Shown here in pieces: positions 7,087 to 13,413 of a DNA stretch of 15,850 nucleotides; the first letter of the stretch is position 1; each line of letters opens with the position of its first letter. This DNA comes from Dehalococcoidia bacterium (GTDB taxonomy: Bacteria; Chloroflexota; Dehalococcoidia; GIF9; UBA5620). Made by a program: the position numbers and the translations under genes. The notes beneath the pieces were generated by a model. The model was not told where the DNA came from, did no database searches, and saw nothing but the letters and a program-made list of their open reading frames with translations. The DNA is taken from the NCBI GenBank assembly GCA_016783225.1, contig JADHWZ010000028.1, forward strand, positions 1 to 15,850. Direction: 5' to 3'.

Positions 7087-7446
7087 ATGCATAGCACGCT
7101 GAAAGTCTTCAAAGCACTGTCCGATGAAACCAGGCTCAGGATTCTCAGTTTGCTTCTGCAACGCGAGTGCTGTGTCTGTGAAGTAGTGCAAGCAACGCGT
7201 ATATCTCAGACCCGCGCCTCCCGAAACCTGCATATCTTGCGTGACGCCGGTCTTCTAGAAGTAAGACGCGATGGTCTATGGGCCTTGTATTCAATAGATG
7301 AAAAGGCCATGCGACAATCGTATGTTGGCCTCCCTGAGCTCATTAGCAAGATGTTGGAACATGACGAGGTCGCGGCGCTCGACAGAGAGCGCTTGAAGAC
7401 AGCGGTGCGAGAGAGCCCATGTTCGAAATGGGTTTTCGTGGATTGA
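7087..7446 (+). CDS. ArsR/SmtB-family transcriptional repressor with a Cys-Val-Cys metal/thiol site
   Basis: From ATG 7087 the protein has 119 residues; a TTG at 7069 would add six. It has the winged-helix fold of ArsR proteins: FKALSDETRLRIL (8-20), the recognition helix ISQTRASRNLHILRDAGL (39-56) and the wing VRRDGLWALYSI (59-70). The segment RECCVCEVV (26-34) places C29 and C31, with an extra C28, at the alpha-3 site used by arsenic(III) sensors (ELCVCDL in ArsR). A further cysteine is C112. No ars transporter or reductase gene is adjacent. The next genes downstream encode a rhodanese lipoprotein and cytochromes, so it may sense arsenite, another soft metal, or a sulfur/redox signal through the same thiols. 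A strong promoter and a palindrome lie upstream. Confidence 0.88.
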   Translation: MHSTLKVFKALSDETRLRILSLLLQRECCVCEVVQATRISQTRASRNLHILRDAGLLEVRRDGLWALYSIDEKAMRQSYVGLPELISKMLEHDEVAALDRERLKTAVRESPCSKWVFVD

Positions 7447-7557
7447 CGATGAAAAGCCGGAATGGTAGAGTACGCAACCGCAAGTTTCTATTAGTTGAAT
7501 GCCGTGCACAGATGCCCAAATCCCACTTGGTAGCCACCGGCGCGGTCGCAGTACATG

Positions 7558-7587
7558 TTGCCAATACTGAGTTCGGTGGTGTATACT
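7558..7587 (+). promoter_or_regulatory. Putative sigma70-type promoter of the rhodanese lipoprotein gene
   Basis: TTGCCA (7558-7563) and TATACT (7582-7587) are separated by 18 nt. The start would be near 7594, about 49 nt before ATG 7643. No palindrome like the one at the ArsR promoter was seen in this region. Confidence 0.45.
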
Positions 7588-7642
7588 GTAATTTGTGTTG
7601 GTGTTAACATAGATATCAAACATAATGAGGAGGGAACAATAA

Positions 7643-8674
7643 ATGCGAGTGAAACCATGGGCAAAAATGGCAACAGGACTGAGCTTGATGCTGCTACTTG
7701 CCGCGCTACCACTAGTGAGCGCCTGCGGCCCTGCTGAACCTGGGCCTGCAGAGGAGGAGCCCACACCAGAAGCCGAGGTATCAGAATTCGACGCGGTTGA
7801 AGCCGCTATTGAGAAGTACCAGCCCTGCGGCAAAGCATGGCACATTAAGGCCGAAGATGTCTTCTTGTTGCTCAACGACGATGACGAAGACAATGATCCG
7901 TTCATCGTCAGCGTTCGCGAGGCCAAGGACTATGCCAAAGGGAACATCCCAGGGGCAGTTCATATTCCCTTCGCTGACATAGCCAAGAAGGAAACACTGG
8001 CCAGTCTGCCCAAGGACAAGAAGATCGTATTCTATTGTGACACAGGGCAGAACGCGAGCCAGGCCATGGCTATGCTGGGCGCTATGGGATACGACGTCCA
8101 GAACATGATGCACGGGATCAGTGCCTGGACGAAAGATACTGAAGTAGCTCCAAAAAGATTCAGCTATGAAAAGCAGTGCATGGATTATGAATTCGAGACT
8201 ACGCCTAACGAGGCCACCAAAACATATCCTTTCCCAACCATAGAGAACACCACCTCTACGGATGCAGAAGAGATCGTCAGGGCTGCTGCCCAGGCCTTCA
8301 GCAAGCCCAGGCATATTACTGTTGAAGACTTGTTCTTGCTGCTCAACGACGATGATGAAGACAACGATCCGTTTATCCTCAGCGTTCGTAAGCCTGAGGA
8401 TTATGCCAAGGGACACGTGCCAGGCGCAGTTAACATCGAATGCGGCTCCCTTCTAACCAAGGAAGGCTTAGCTAAGCTTGATCCCGACAAGCAAATCGTA
8501 GTGTACTGCTACACCGGCCAGAACGGGTCCCATGCAACATCTCTGCTTAACATGCTGGGGTATGACGCCATCAATCTGAAGTTCGGAATGGTCGGCTGGA
8601 CAAGCGACGCCGACGTCGCACCCAAGGCATTCAATAACGAAACAGACTGCATGGACTATGAACTTGACCGTTAG
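7643..8674 (+). CDS. Exported lipoprotein with two tandem rhodanese-like domains
   Basis: The protein has 343 residues. ATG 7643 follows GAGGAGGG. A lipoprotein signal ends in the lipobox LVSAC (lipidated C28), followed by an E/P-rich linker. Two copies of a 157-residue unit follow, about 66-183 and 223-341. Each contains the acidic insert NDDDEDNDPF (78-87; 235-244), the AKG-x-(I/V)PGAV substrate-binding strand, a rhodanese active loop (C132 in CDTGQNAS; C289 in CYTGQNGS) and a closing VAPK-x-F...CMDYE with another cysteine (C179; C336). Catalytic cysteines are present in both copies, so sulfane-sulfur transfer or binding outside the membrane is plausible. The usual Arg of the CxxGxR loop is Asn. 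The substrate is unknown. The gene is 184 nt upstream of the multiheme cytochrome. Confidence 0.88.
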   Translation: MRVKPWAKMATGLSLMLLLAALPLVSACGPAEPGPAEEEPTPEAEVSEFDAVEAAIEKYQPCGKAWHIKAEDVFLLLNDDDEDNDPFIVSVREAKDYAKGNIPGAVHIPFADIAKKETLASLPKDKKIVFYCDTGQNASQAMAMLGAMGYDVQNMMHGISAWTKDTEVAPKRFSYEKQCMDYEFETTPNEATKTYPFPTIENTTSTDAEEIVRAAAQAFSKPRHITVEDLFLLLNDDDEDNDPFILSVRKPEDYAKGHVPGAVNIECGSLLTKEGLAKLDPDKQIVVYCYTGQNGSHATSLLNMLGYDAINLKFGMVGWTSDADVAPKAFNNETDCMDYELDR

Positions 8675-8760
8675 CCCAGCCCAGTGTGTTTGTTCCTGGT
8701 AGCAAGCCAGGACTCGCCACAATTGAGGGCAGGGCTGAGAAGCAGCAGGTCGCAGGCAGT

Positions 8761-8775
8761 TGTCTATGGTAGACA
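8761..8775. repeat. Short perfect inverted repeat upstream of the multiheme cytochrome gene
   Basis: TGTCTA-TGG-TAGACA is a 6-3-6 inverted repeat about 85 nt before ATG 8859, in the gap after the rhodanese gene. There is no T-run, so it is not an obvious terminator; it may be a protein-binding site. A weaker repeat TCCTGG...CCAGGA lies near 8694-8712. Confidence 0.3.
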
Positions 8776-8858
8776 CGGTGAAACCAGTGCTCGGCGGTAT
8801 GTATCGCAGTTTACGCGACTGTTGACATCAATGCTGGTTAGACGAGGAGAGGCGCGAT

Positions 8859-9107
8859 ATGGAACCGAAATCATGGCGAAGGGTTGCAGCAATAACCAGT
8901 CTAGTGCTTGTGCTTGTCGTGCTGCCACTGCTTAGTGCCTGTGGAGGCGTAGCAAATACCCAACCTGCAGCCCAAGGCATAGCGACGGCAGAGGCAGAGG
9001 TAGTGGCAGCAAGTACCTGCGTTGCCTGCCATAGCGATGAAGACCTTCTCAAGGAAACAGCAGCTCCGATAGAGGAAGAGCCGGAAGAACCTTCCGGCGA
9101 GGGCTGA
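8859..9107 (+). CDS. N-terminal part of a multiheme cytochrome c lipoprotein, up to an in-frame TGA
   Basis: There are 82 codons from ATG 8859 (ribosome-binding site GAGGAGAGG). A lipoprotein signal peptide ends in LLSAC (C28). One heme-binding motif CVACH (54-58) follows, then an acidic Pro/Glu linker ending SGEG before TGA at 9105-9107. The downstream 10-heme frame (9126-10202) is in exactly the same frame with no other stop, and it lacks its own signal peptide. The simplest reading is one gene, 8859-10202 (447 codons, 11 CxxCH motifs), interrupted by the TGA. As a stand-alone product this would be a small monoheme lipoprotein. The cytochrome would be anchored on the outer face of the cytoplasmic membrane or the cell surface. 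Confidence 0.75.
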   Translation: MEPKSWRRVAAITSLVLVLVVLPLLSACGGVANTQPAAQGIATAEAEVVAASTCVACHSDEDLLKETAAPIEEEPEEPSGEG

Positions 9108-9117
9108 GCGGGTGAGC

Positions 9118-9134
9118 TGCCTCCGTTGGAGGCA
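9118..9134 (+). promoter_or_regulatory. Hairpin directly after the in-frame TGA; possible selenocysteine-type (SECIS-like) element, unproven
   Basis: TGCCTCC-GTT-GGAGGCA forms a perfect 7-bp stem with a 3-nt loop. It starts 10 nt after the TGA (9105-9107), and its loop starts 17 nt after it. Bacterial SECIS hairpins lie just 3' of the UGA, with an apical loop roughly 16-37 nt away that has a G at the first or second loop position; this one has G first. The stem also contains GGAGG and could form by chance, so it is a candidate only. Confidence 0.25.
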
Positions 9135-10202
9135 TGGGAAAAGGTCTTCGTCGACAGTGTCAAGTTTGGCGATGATATCCATGGTAGGGCGGGATGCGTA
9201 ATCTGTCACGCTGGCGATAGCAGAGCCGAGGAAAAGGAAGCCGCTCACGAGGACCTCGTAGCCGACCCATCGGCTGGGAATTGCGATACCTGCCACAAGG
9301 AGCTGGCTGAAACGAACGAGGATAGCCTGCATATGGCACTCGGTGGTATGCAGGCTGCGCTGGAAGCAAGAGGCGGCAACCTAAATGAAGGGACACCCCT
9401 GGCTGAGGCTTTCAATAATCACTGTGCCACATGCCACACAACCTGTGGCCAATGCCATGTAAGCCAGCCAACTGCGCTGGGCGGTGGTCTGGTTTCAAAA
9501 CACAAGTTCCGCAAGACCCCATCGATGAAGAATAACTGCGCGGCCTGTCACGGTGCCCGCGTTGGCAACGAATATCTCGGTGAGAATGAGGGAATTCCCG
9601 GCGACCTGCACTGGAAAAAGGAGGCGATGACGTGTCGCAAGTGCCACAGTGACGAACTCCACGGAACGGGAGAGCCCGTTGCCGACAGGTATCACAATGC
9701 CCTGTCAACTAAATGCGAGGACTGTCACCAGGACGTCTGGGACAACCAGGCAGACAATCCACAACATGAGCAACACCTGGGCGATCTTTCCTGCCAGGTT
9801 TGCCACTCAGTAGCATACAAGAGTTGCTACGGCTGCCATACATCTGTCGATGCGGATGGAAACCCAACCTTCAGCACTTCGCCCTCGGCGATGGACTTCA
9901 AGATAGGACTCAACCCGCTGCAGTCCCCCGAGAGACCTTACAAGTACGTGGTGTTGCGTCACCCACCAACCAATCGTGATGTTTTCGACTACTACGGCGA
10001 AGACCTGTTACCCGATTTTGATTCCATCCCAACGTGGAAATATGCTACACCACACAATATTCAGTTGAGCACCCCGCAAAACGCCAGTTGCAACGCCTGC
10101 CATGGCAACAAAGACTTGTTCCTCACTGAGGACGACGTCGACCCTGATGAGAGAGAAGCAAACAGAGGCGTAATCGTGATCCAGATTCCAGAGCCCAGGT
10201 AG
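9126..10202 (+). CDS. Deca-heme cytochrome c portion of the interrupted multiheme cytochrome
   Basis: The frame is open from just after the TGA at 9105. The first possible start is a TTG at 9126, with GGGTGAG upstream, giving 358 residues. It has ten CxxCH motifs, starting at residues 24, 53, 100, 107, 138, 170, 197, 223, 234 and 322. CATCH and CGQCH are only two residues apart. Many extra histidines suggest bis-His hemes. There is no signal peptide. Heme attachment by the Ccm system happens outside the membrane, so this part can only mature if translated with 8859-9107 as one protein, giving 11 hemes. Motif density recalls cytochrome c3/nitrate-reductase-type multiheme proteins; no catalytic motif was recognised. 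The gene is followed after 16 nt by a ferredoxin gene, pointing to electron transfer with a membrane quinone module. Confidence 0.85.
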   Translation: MEAWEKVFVDSVKFGDDIHGRAGCVICHAGDSRAEEKEAAHEDLVADPSAGNCDTCHKELAETNEDSLHMALGGMQAALEARGGNLNEGTPLAEAFNNHCATCHTTCGQCHVSQPTALGGGLVSKHKFRKTPSMKNNCAACHGARVGNEYLGENEGIPGDLHWKKEAMTCRKCHSDELHGTGEPVADRYHNALSTKCEDCHQDVWDNQADNPQHEQHLGDLSCQVCHSVAYKSCYGCHTSVDADGNPTFSTSPSAMDFKIGLNPLQSPERPYKYVVLRHPPTNRDVFDYYGEDLLPDFDSIPTWKYATPHNIQLSTPQNASCNACHGNKDLFLTEDDVDPDEREANRGVIVIQIPEPR

Positions 10203-10218
10203 CAAACAAGGAGCAGAC

Positions 10219-11094
10219 ATGGAACTGAGCCGTCGAGATTTTGTCAAAGGCCTGGGGTTGACCACGGGTCTTGTCCTACTGTCTCAGCCATCGGGTCTGG
10301 GCAGACTGGATACAAGAGTCAATGCGTCCTCACCAGATGTAGGGATGCTCGTCGACGTCTCCAAGTGTATCGGCTGTTGGTGGTGTTACGGCGCATGTAA
10401 GCAGTACAATGGCTTGCCCGAGACTATCAAACCGAATCCCGAGGAACCGCCTGGACTCTCCCCCGAAACGTGGTCAACCTTATTCACCACCAAGAACGGC
10501 GCAGAATGGCGCTTCAGGAAGCAAGCTTGCATGCACTGCACCGAGGCCGCCTGCGTTGAAGTCTGTCCCACTGGAGCATTGAGCTACAATAGCCTCGGTT
10601 TTGTCCAGTATGAGCGCGACAAGTGCTCCGGTTGTGGGTATTGCACCGAGTTCTGCCCCTTCGGCGTTCCCCAACTAGAAAGCAACAAGATAACCGGCGC
10701 CGGCCAGATGGATAAATGCACCTTCTGCATAGACCGTGTTACCGAAGGGCAACAACCCGCCTGCGCAGAGGCATGTCCTACGGGTGCGATCAAGTTCGGC
10801 AAGCGCTCCGAGCTAGTGCAGGAAGGTAAGGACCGAGTCGCCGAATTGAGTGGGACGAATCCCCAGGCCCGCCTTTACGGCGGTGAGGAACTGGGAGGCC
10901 TGCACGTAATGTACGTGCTCGACAACTCTGCTGACTCGTACGGCCTTCCTGTCAGCCCGCAATTGCCAGCCGCTACAGCAGTGCGTGATATTCTACAGTG
11001 GGTCGGTATTGGGGGAGCGGCACTCGTTGTCACAGGTTTCGGCCTCAATTACTTGGTGGCCAGGGCAAGGATACCCAAGGAGGGAAAGGAATGA
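10219..11094 (+). CDS. Tat-exported four-cluster ferredoxin-like subunit (FdnH/HybA/PsrB type) with C-terminal membrane anchor
   Basis: The protein has 291 residues. ATG 10219 follows AAGGAG. A twin-arginine signal SRRDFVKG (4-11) precedes a hydrophobic stretch. Sixteen cysteines form four [4Fe-4S] groups: C50/C53/C56/C60, C104/C107/C112/C116, C136/C139/C142/C146 and C167/C170/C182/C186. A single helix (about 258-281) anchors the C-terminus, as in the formate dehydrogenase-N beta subunit. This family wires electrons between a catalytic or heme subunit outside and a membrane cytochrome b. It overlaps the cytochrome b gene by four bases (ATGA). The usual molybdopterin partner is absent here and its place is taken by the multiheme cytochrome, as in Geobacter Cbc-type menaquinol oxidoreductases. 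The similarity to Cbc is an inference from gene order. Confidence 0.9.
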   Translation: MELSRRDFVKGLGLTTGLVLLSQPSGLGRLDTRVNASSPDVGMLVDVSKCIGCWWCYGACKQYNGLPETIKPNPEEPPGLSPETWSTLFTTKNGAEWRFRKQACMHCTEAACVEVCPTGALSYNSLGFVQYERDKCSGCGYCTEFCPFGVPQLESNKITGAGQMDKCTFCIDRVTEGQQPACAEACPTGAIKFGKRSELVQEGKDRVAELSGTNPQARLYGGEELGGLHVMYVLDNSADSYGLPVSPQLPAATAVRDILQWVGIGGAALVVTGFGLNYLVARARIPKEGKE

Positions 11095-11735
11095 CGGCAG
11101 CGCGCCAAGTCGAACGCTTCAGGATGCGTACCATCTATTTTCACTGGATTCACACAGCTGCCTTCGTGGCCCTGTTAATTACGGGCGCAATCCTGTTTTT
11201 CCCTCCATTCGGCATCGCAGCAGCAGGCGGTGTAACCAGACTTGTCCACCGCGTCTCCGCCGTGATCTTCATAGTTGGGCCAATCGCATACTTCCCTTTC
11301 AATCCCAAGATGATGCTAGAATTCCTGAAGGATACCTTCACCTGGGGCATGGATGATATCAAATGGCTCAAGGCTGCACCAGACTACTACTTCGGGGGGC
11401 CCGAGGAGAGAATGCCCCCGCAGCCTCACGTGAACCCGGGGCAGAAGATGTGGCAGCTGGTAATCCTAGGCACAGGGCTACTATTCCTGGTGACGGGTAT
11501 TATGATGTGGTTCTTCAAGGACATCCTGGCACCGGGTTTCTTTGAGTGGTGCGTGATTATCCACGACGTGGCCTTTGTTCTCGCACTGCTCATGCTCCTG
11601 GTCCATATCTACCTGGGTGTTATTCACCCCAGGATGGCTGAGTCATTTCGCTCAATGATAGATGGCAAGATCTCGGTGACATATGCCAAGCACCACTATG
11701 GCAAATGGTACGCTGGAATGTCAGGGAAGAAATAA
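11091..11735 (+). CDS. Formate dehydrogenase gamma-type cytochrome b subunit (quinone-binding membrane partner)
   Basis: The protein has 214 residues from ATG 11091, which overlaps the preceding stop (ATGA). The frame is open further upstream, but the overlap and the GGAAAGGA site support this start. Four membrane helices are visible. Histidines in or next to helices, H18/H21 (FHWIH), H53 (LVHR), H158 (IIHD) and H172 (LVHIY), are candidates for two b hemes. VNPGQKMWQLVILGTGLLFL (114-133) and the C-terminal AKHHYGKWY (199-207) are signature segments of the FdnI/FdoI family. The protein takes up or delivers electrons at the quinone pool, working with the ferredoxin subunit just upstream. No gene follows for about 560 bases, so this ends the operon. 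Confidence 0.9.
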   Translation: MTAARQVERFRMRTIYFHWIHTAAFVALLITGAILFFPPFGIAAAGGVTRLVHRVSAVIFIVGPIAYFPFNPKMMLEFLKDTFTWGMDDIKWLKAAPDYYFGGPEERMPPQPHVNPGQKMWQLVILGTGLLFLVTGIMMWFFKDILAPGFFEWCVIIHDVAFVLALLMLLVHIYLGVIHPRMAESFRSMIDGKISVTYAKHHYGKWYAGMSGKK

Positions 11736-11817
11736 GAACCACGCCCTGTACCACGCTGCGCACCATACAACCAAATCTCTCGACTCCCGTCACCAATCGC
11801 ATGGGTTTCTGTGTGTT

Positions 11818-11837
11818 CTGGTAACATCGGTTACCGG
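11818..11837. repeat. Inverted repeat upstream of the hydrogenase promoter
   Basis: GGTAAC-ATCG-GTTACC (11820-11835) is a perfect 6-4-6 inverted repeat, extendable by a T-G and a C-G pair. It lies about 40 nt upstream of the -35 box at 11878 and about 85 nt after the cytochrome b stop. No T-run follows, so a regulator-binding site is more likely than a terminator. Confidence 0.35.
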
Positions 11838-11843
11838 CACTTC

Positions 11844-11858
11844 CTCAACTGAATTGAG
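11844..11858. repeat. Second short inverted repeat upstream of the hydrogenase promoter
   Basis: CTCAA-CTGAA-TTGAG is a 5-5-5 inverted repeat about 20 nt before the -35 box at 11878. It could be chance, but it lies in the position of an activator or repressor site. Confidence 0.25.
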
Positions 11859-11877
11859 CTCAGTAGCAGGGCAGTAT

Positions 11878-11906
11878 TTGACAGGAAGGATGTTCTCGTG
11901 TATACT
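11878..11906 (+). promoter_or_regulatory. Near-consensus sigma70-type promoter, probably for the hydrogenase operon
   Basis: TTGACA (11878-11883) and TATACT (11901-11906) have the ideal 17-nt spacing. This is the best promoter match in the window. A start near 11913 leaves a leader of about 380 nt before the hydrogenase small subunit ATG (12294). No other gene is supported in between. It may alternatively have driven a transcript linked to the insertion-sequence scar downstream. Confidence 0.6.
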
Positions 11907-11984
11907 CATTTGCTTGATTGCGCATATAGAAATACCGCTCCCGCCTGCGCGACACATTGAGGATTCTTGGAGGTTCTCTCAGAC

Positions 11985-12099
11985 GAAACCCGGGGCAGGA
12001 TTGTTGGTTCGACTCCAGAATGAGAGCGCTGCCTCCGTGGAAGTCAAGCGTGAACCAGCTCTTGCGAGGGAAAACCCACGCCTTCAGGGCGCGGTGTAG
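11985..12099 (+). pseudogene. Possible scar of an IS200/IS605-type element (TnpB 3' end), weak
   Basis: Near 12076-12094 a hairpin CC-A-CGCC-TTCAG-GGCG-C-GG (one A/C mismatch) sits directly before a TAG (12097-12099). A CCCACGCC...GGCGTGGG hairpin beside a stop codon is typical of the right end of IS605-family tnpB genes. The frame before it reads LQNESAASVEVKREPALARE, whose low-complexity character resembles the variable tail of TnpB proteins. No zinc finger or catalytic segment is present, so at most the last few dozen codons survive. This could be coincidence. Confidence 0.25.
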
Positions 12100-12227
12100 A
12101 GCCACCAACGCGTAGAGCCGAGACCTCTAGACGGAAATAGACAGGAGTCACGAAGGAACGGCCTCTGGGACCTAGAAAGAAGGTCAGACTTACAACCGTG
12201 TCTCAGACTGAATTGCGGTCGGTTTTG

Positions 12228-12249
12228 CGGGCAGCTTTCTCCCGTTTTT
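12228..12249 (+). terminator. Weak terminator-like hairpin in the hydrogenase leader
   Basis: CGGG (12228-12231), a 9-nt loop and CCCG (12241-12244) are followed by TTTTT (12245-12249). The 4-bp stem is short for an intrinsic terminator. It lies 44 nt before the hydrogenase ATG and downstream of the consensus promoter, so it could act as an attenuator or simply be chance. Confidence 0.25.
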
Positions 12250-12293
12250 CCCTTGTACTGGTACCTTGCATTAACTAGATGAAAGGAGTTGTG

Positions 12294-13412
12294 ATGGATA
12301 CACTGTCGTTAATATCGCCCAAATTGAGTCGTAGAGACTTCCTCAAAATAGCCAGTGCGTCACTAGCCGTTTTGGGACTTAGCAGAGCGCTAACGCCCCA
12401 GATGGTGAAGGCCCTGGAGGAGTCCGCCGGCAAAGTGGGTGTCATATGGTTGGAAGGACAAGACTGCGCCGGGTGCACTGAGTCATTCCTCAACAGCCTG
12501 GAACCGTCGGCAGCTTCCATACTACTGGACACTATCTCATTGCGCTACCACGAGACTGCCATGGCTGCCTCGGGTCACCAGGCCGAGGAAGCCTTGGCAA
12601 AGACGATCCAAGAAGGCGGCTACCTCTTGGTGATAGAAGGCTCAATTCCCATGGCAGAGGATGGCCTCTACTGCACCGTCGGCGGTAAGCCATTCAAAGA
12701 CATCGTGCGGGAGACCGCAAGCAGGGCGGTAGCTATCGTGCCAGTTGGCTCCTGCGCCAGTTTTGGCGGTATACCGGGCGCCGGTCCTACTGACGCGGTC
12801 GGGTATCTCTTCCGCGGTACCCAGAAGCATCACTACTTCGACGATGTCACTGCCGGAAAACCAGTAATCAACCTACCGACCTGCCCCCTCCACCCGGAGC
12901 GACTGGTGGCAGTCATTGTCCATTATCTGACCTTTGGCACGATACCGCCGTTGGACAAGTTCAACCGGCCCCTAGCTTTCTATGGTTTCCTACAACATGA
13001 TAACTGTGAGCGCCGCGGCCATTTTGACGCTGGTCGTTTCCTGACCAACTGGGATGACCCGGCACAGCATGACTGGTGTCTTTACCTCAAGGGCTGTCGT
13101 GGCCCCTATGCTTACCAGGATTGTTGGAAACGGTTGTGGAACAACCGGACAAGCTATTGCATCCAAGCGAACGCTCCCTGTGTGGGATGTAGTGAACCCG
13201 AGTTCTACGAGACATTCAGCCCCCTCTACGAGCGACGGTCTGATGTCGAACTGCCGGGCATTGGCCGTGTAGACATAGACAAAGTGATGGCCACCGTTGC
13301 TGGAGTCGCCGCCGCCGGCCTCGGCGCCTATGCCATCGCCGACCGCCTGAGCGAGAGGAAGAGTGGCAGTGGCAGTACCGCGAAACAGAAAGCGGACAAG
13401 GAGGAGAGTTGA
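12294..13412 (+). CDS. hyaA: Group 1 [NiFe] hydrogenase small subunit, Tat-exported, membrane-anchored
   Basis: The protein has 372 residues from ATG 12294, chosen because AAAGGAG lies 5 nt upstream; an ATG at 12279 would overlap that site. The Tat signal LSRRDFLK (11-18) is followed by a hydrophobic run. The proximal [4Fe-4S] ligands are C58, C61 (DCAGCTESF), C154 (GSCASFGG) and C197 (LPTCPLHPE). Distal cluster ligands are H235, C238, C262 and C268. The medial cluster has C277, C296 and C299 plus C289, where oxygen-sensitive model enzymes have Pro. That predicts a four-cysteine medial [4Fe-4S] cluster instead of [3Fe-4S]. The extra proximal cysteines of oxygen-tolerant enzymes are absent (Gly in both places). 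A C-terminal helix (about 331-348) anchors it. It passes electrons from the NiFe site to the cytochrome b. The stop is one base before the large subunit ATG. Confidence 0.95.
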   Translation: MDTLSLISPKLSRRDFLKIASASLAVLGLSRALTPQMVKALEESAGKVGVIWLEGQDCAGCTESFLNSLEPSAASILLDTISLRYHETAMAASGHQAEEALAKTIQEGGYLLVIEGSIPMAEDGLYCTVGGKPFKDIVRETASRAVAIVPVGSCASFGGIPGAGPTDAVGYLFRGTQKHHYFDDVTAGKPVINLPTCPLHPERLVAVIVHYLTFGTIPPLDKFNRPLAFYGFLQHDNCERRGHFDAGRFLTNWDDPAQHDWCLYLKGCRGPYAYQDCWKRLWNNRTSYCIQANAPCVGCSEPEFYETFSPLYERRSDVELPGIGRVDIDKVMATVAGVAAAGLGAYAIADRLSERKSGSGSTAKQKADKEES

Positions 13413-13413
13413 A

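Noticed and set aside
8694..8712. TCCTGG...CCAGGA hairpin after the rhodanese gene as a terminator
   Set aside because: Stem is short and no T-run follows.
12003..12023. tRNA-like T-arm (GGTTCGACTCC) in the hydrogenase leader
   Set aside because: No matching acceptor, D or anticodon arms at tRNA distances; the only complementary end (CTCATT near 11905) is about 119 nt away.
11683..12099. 138-codon plus-strand open frame after the cytochrome b gene
   Set aside because: It starts inside the cytochrome b gene, has no ribosome-binding site and runs through inverted repeats and a consensus promoter. Only its end resembles a possible IS605-type scar.
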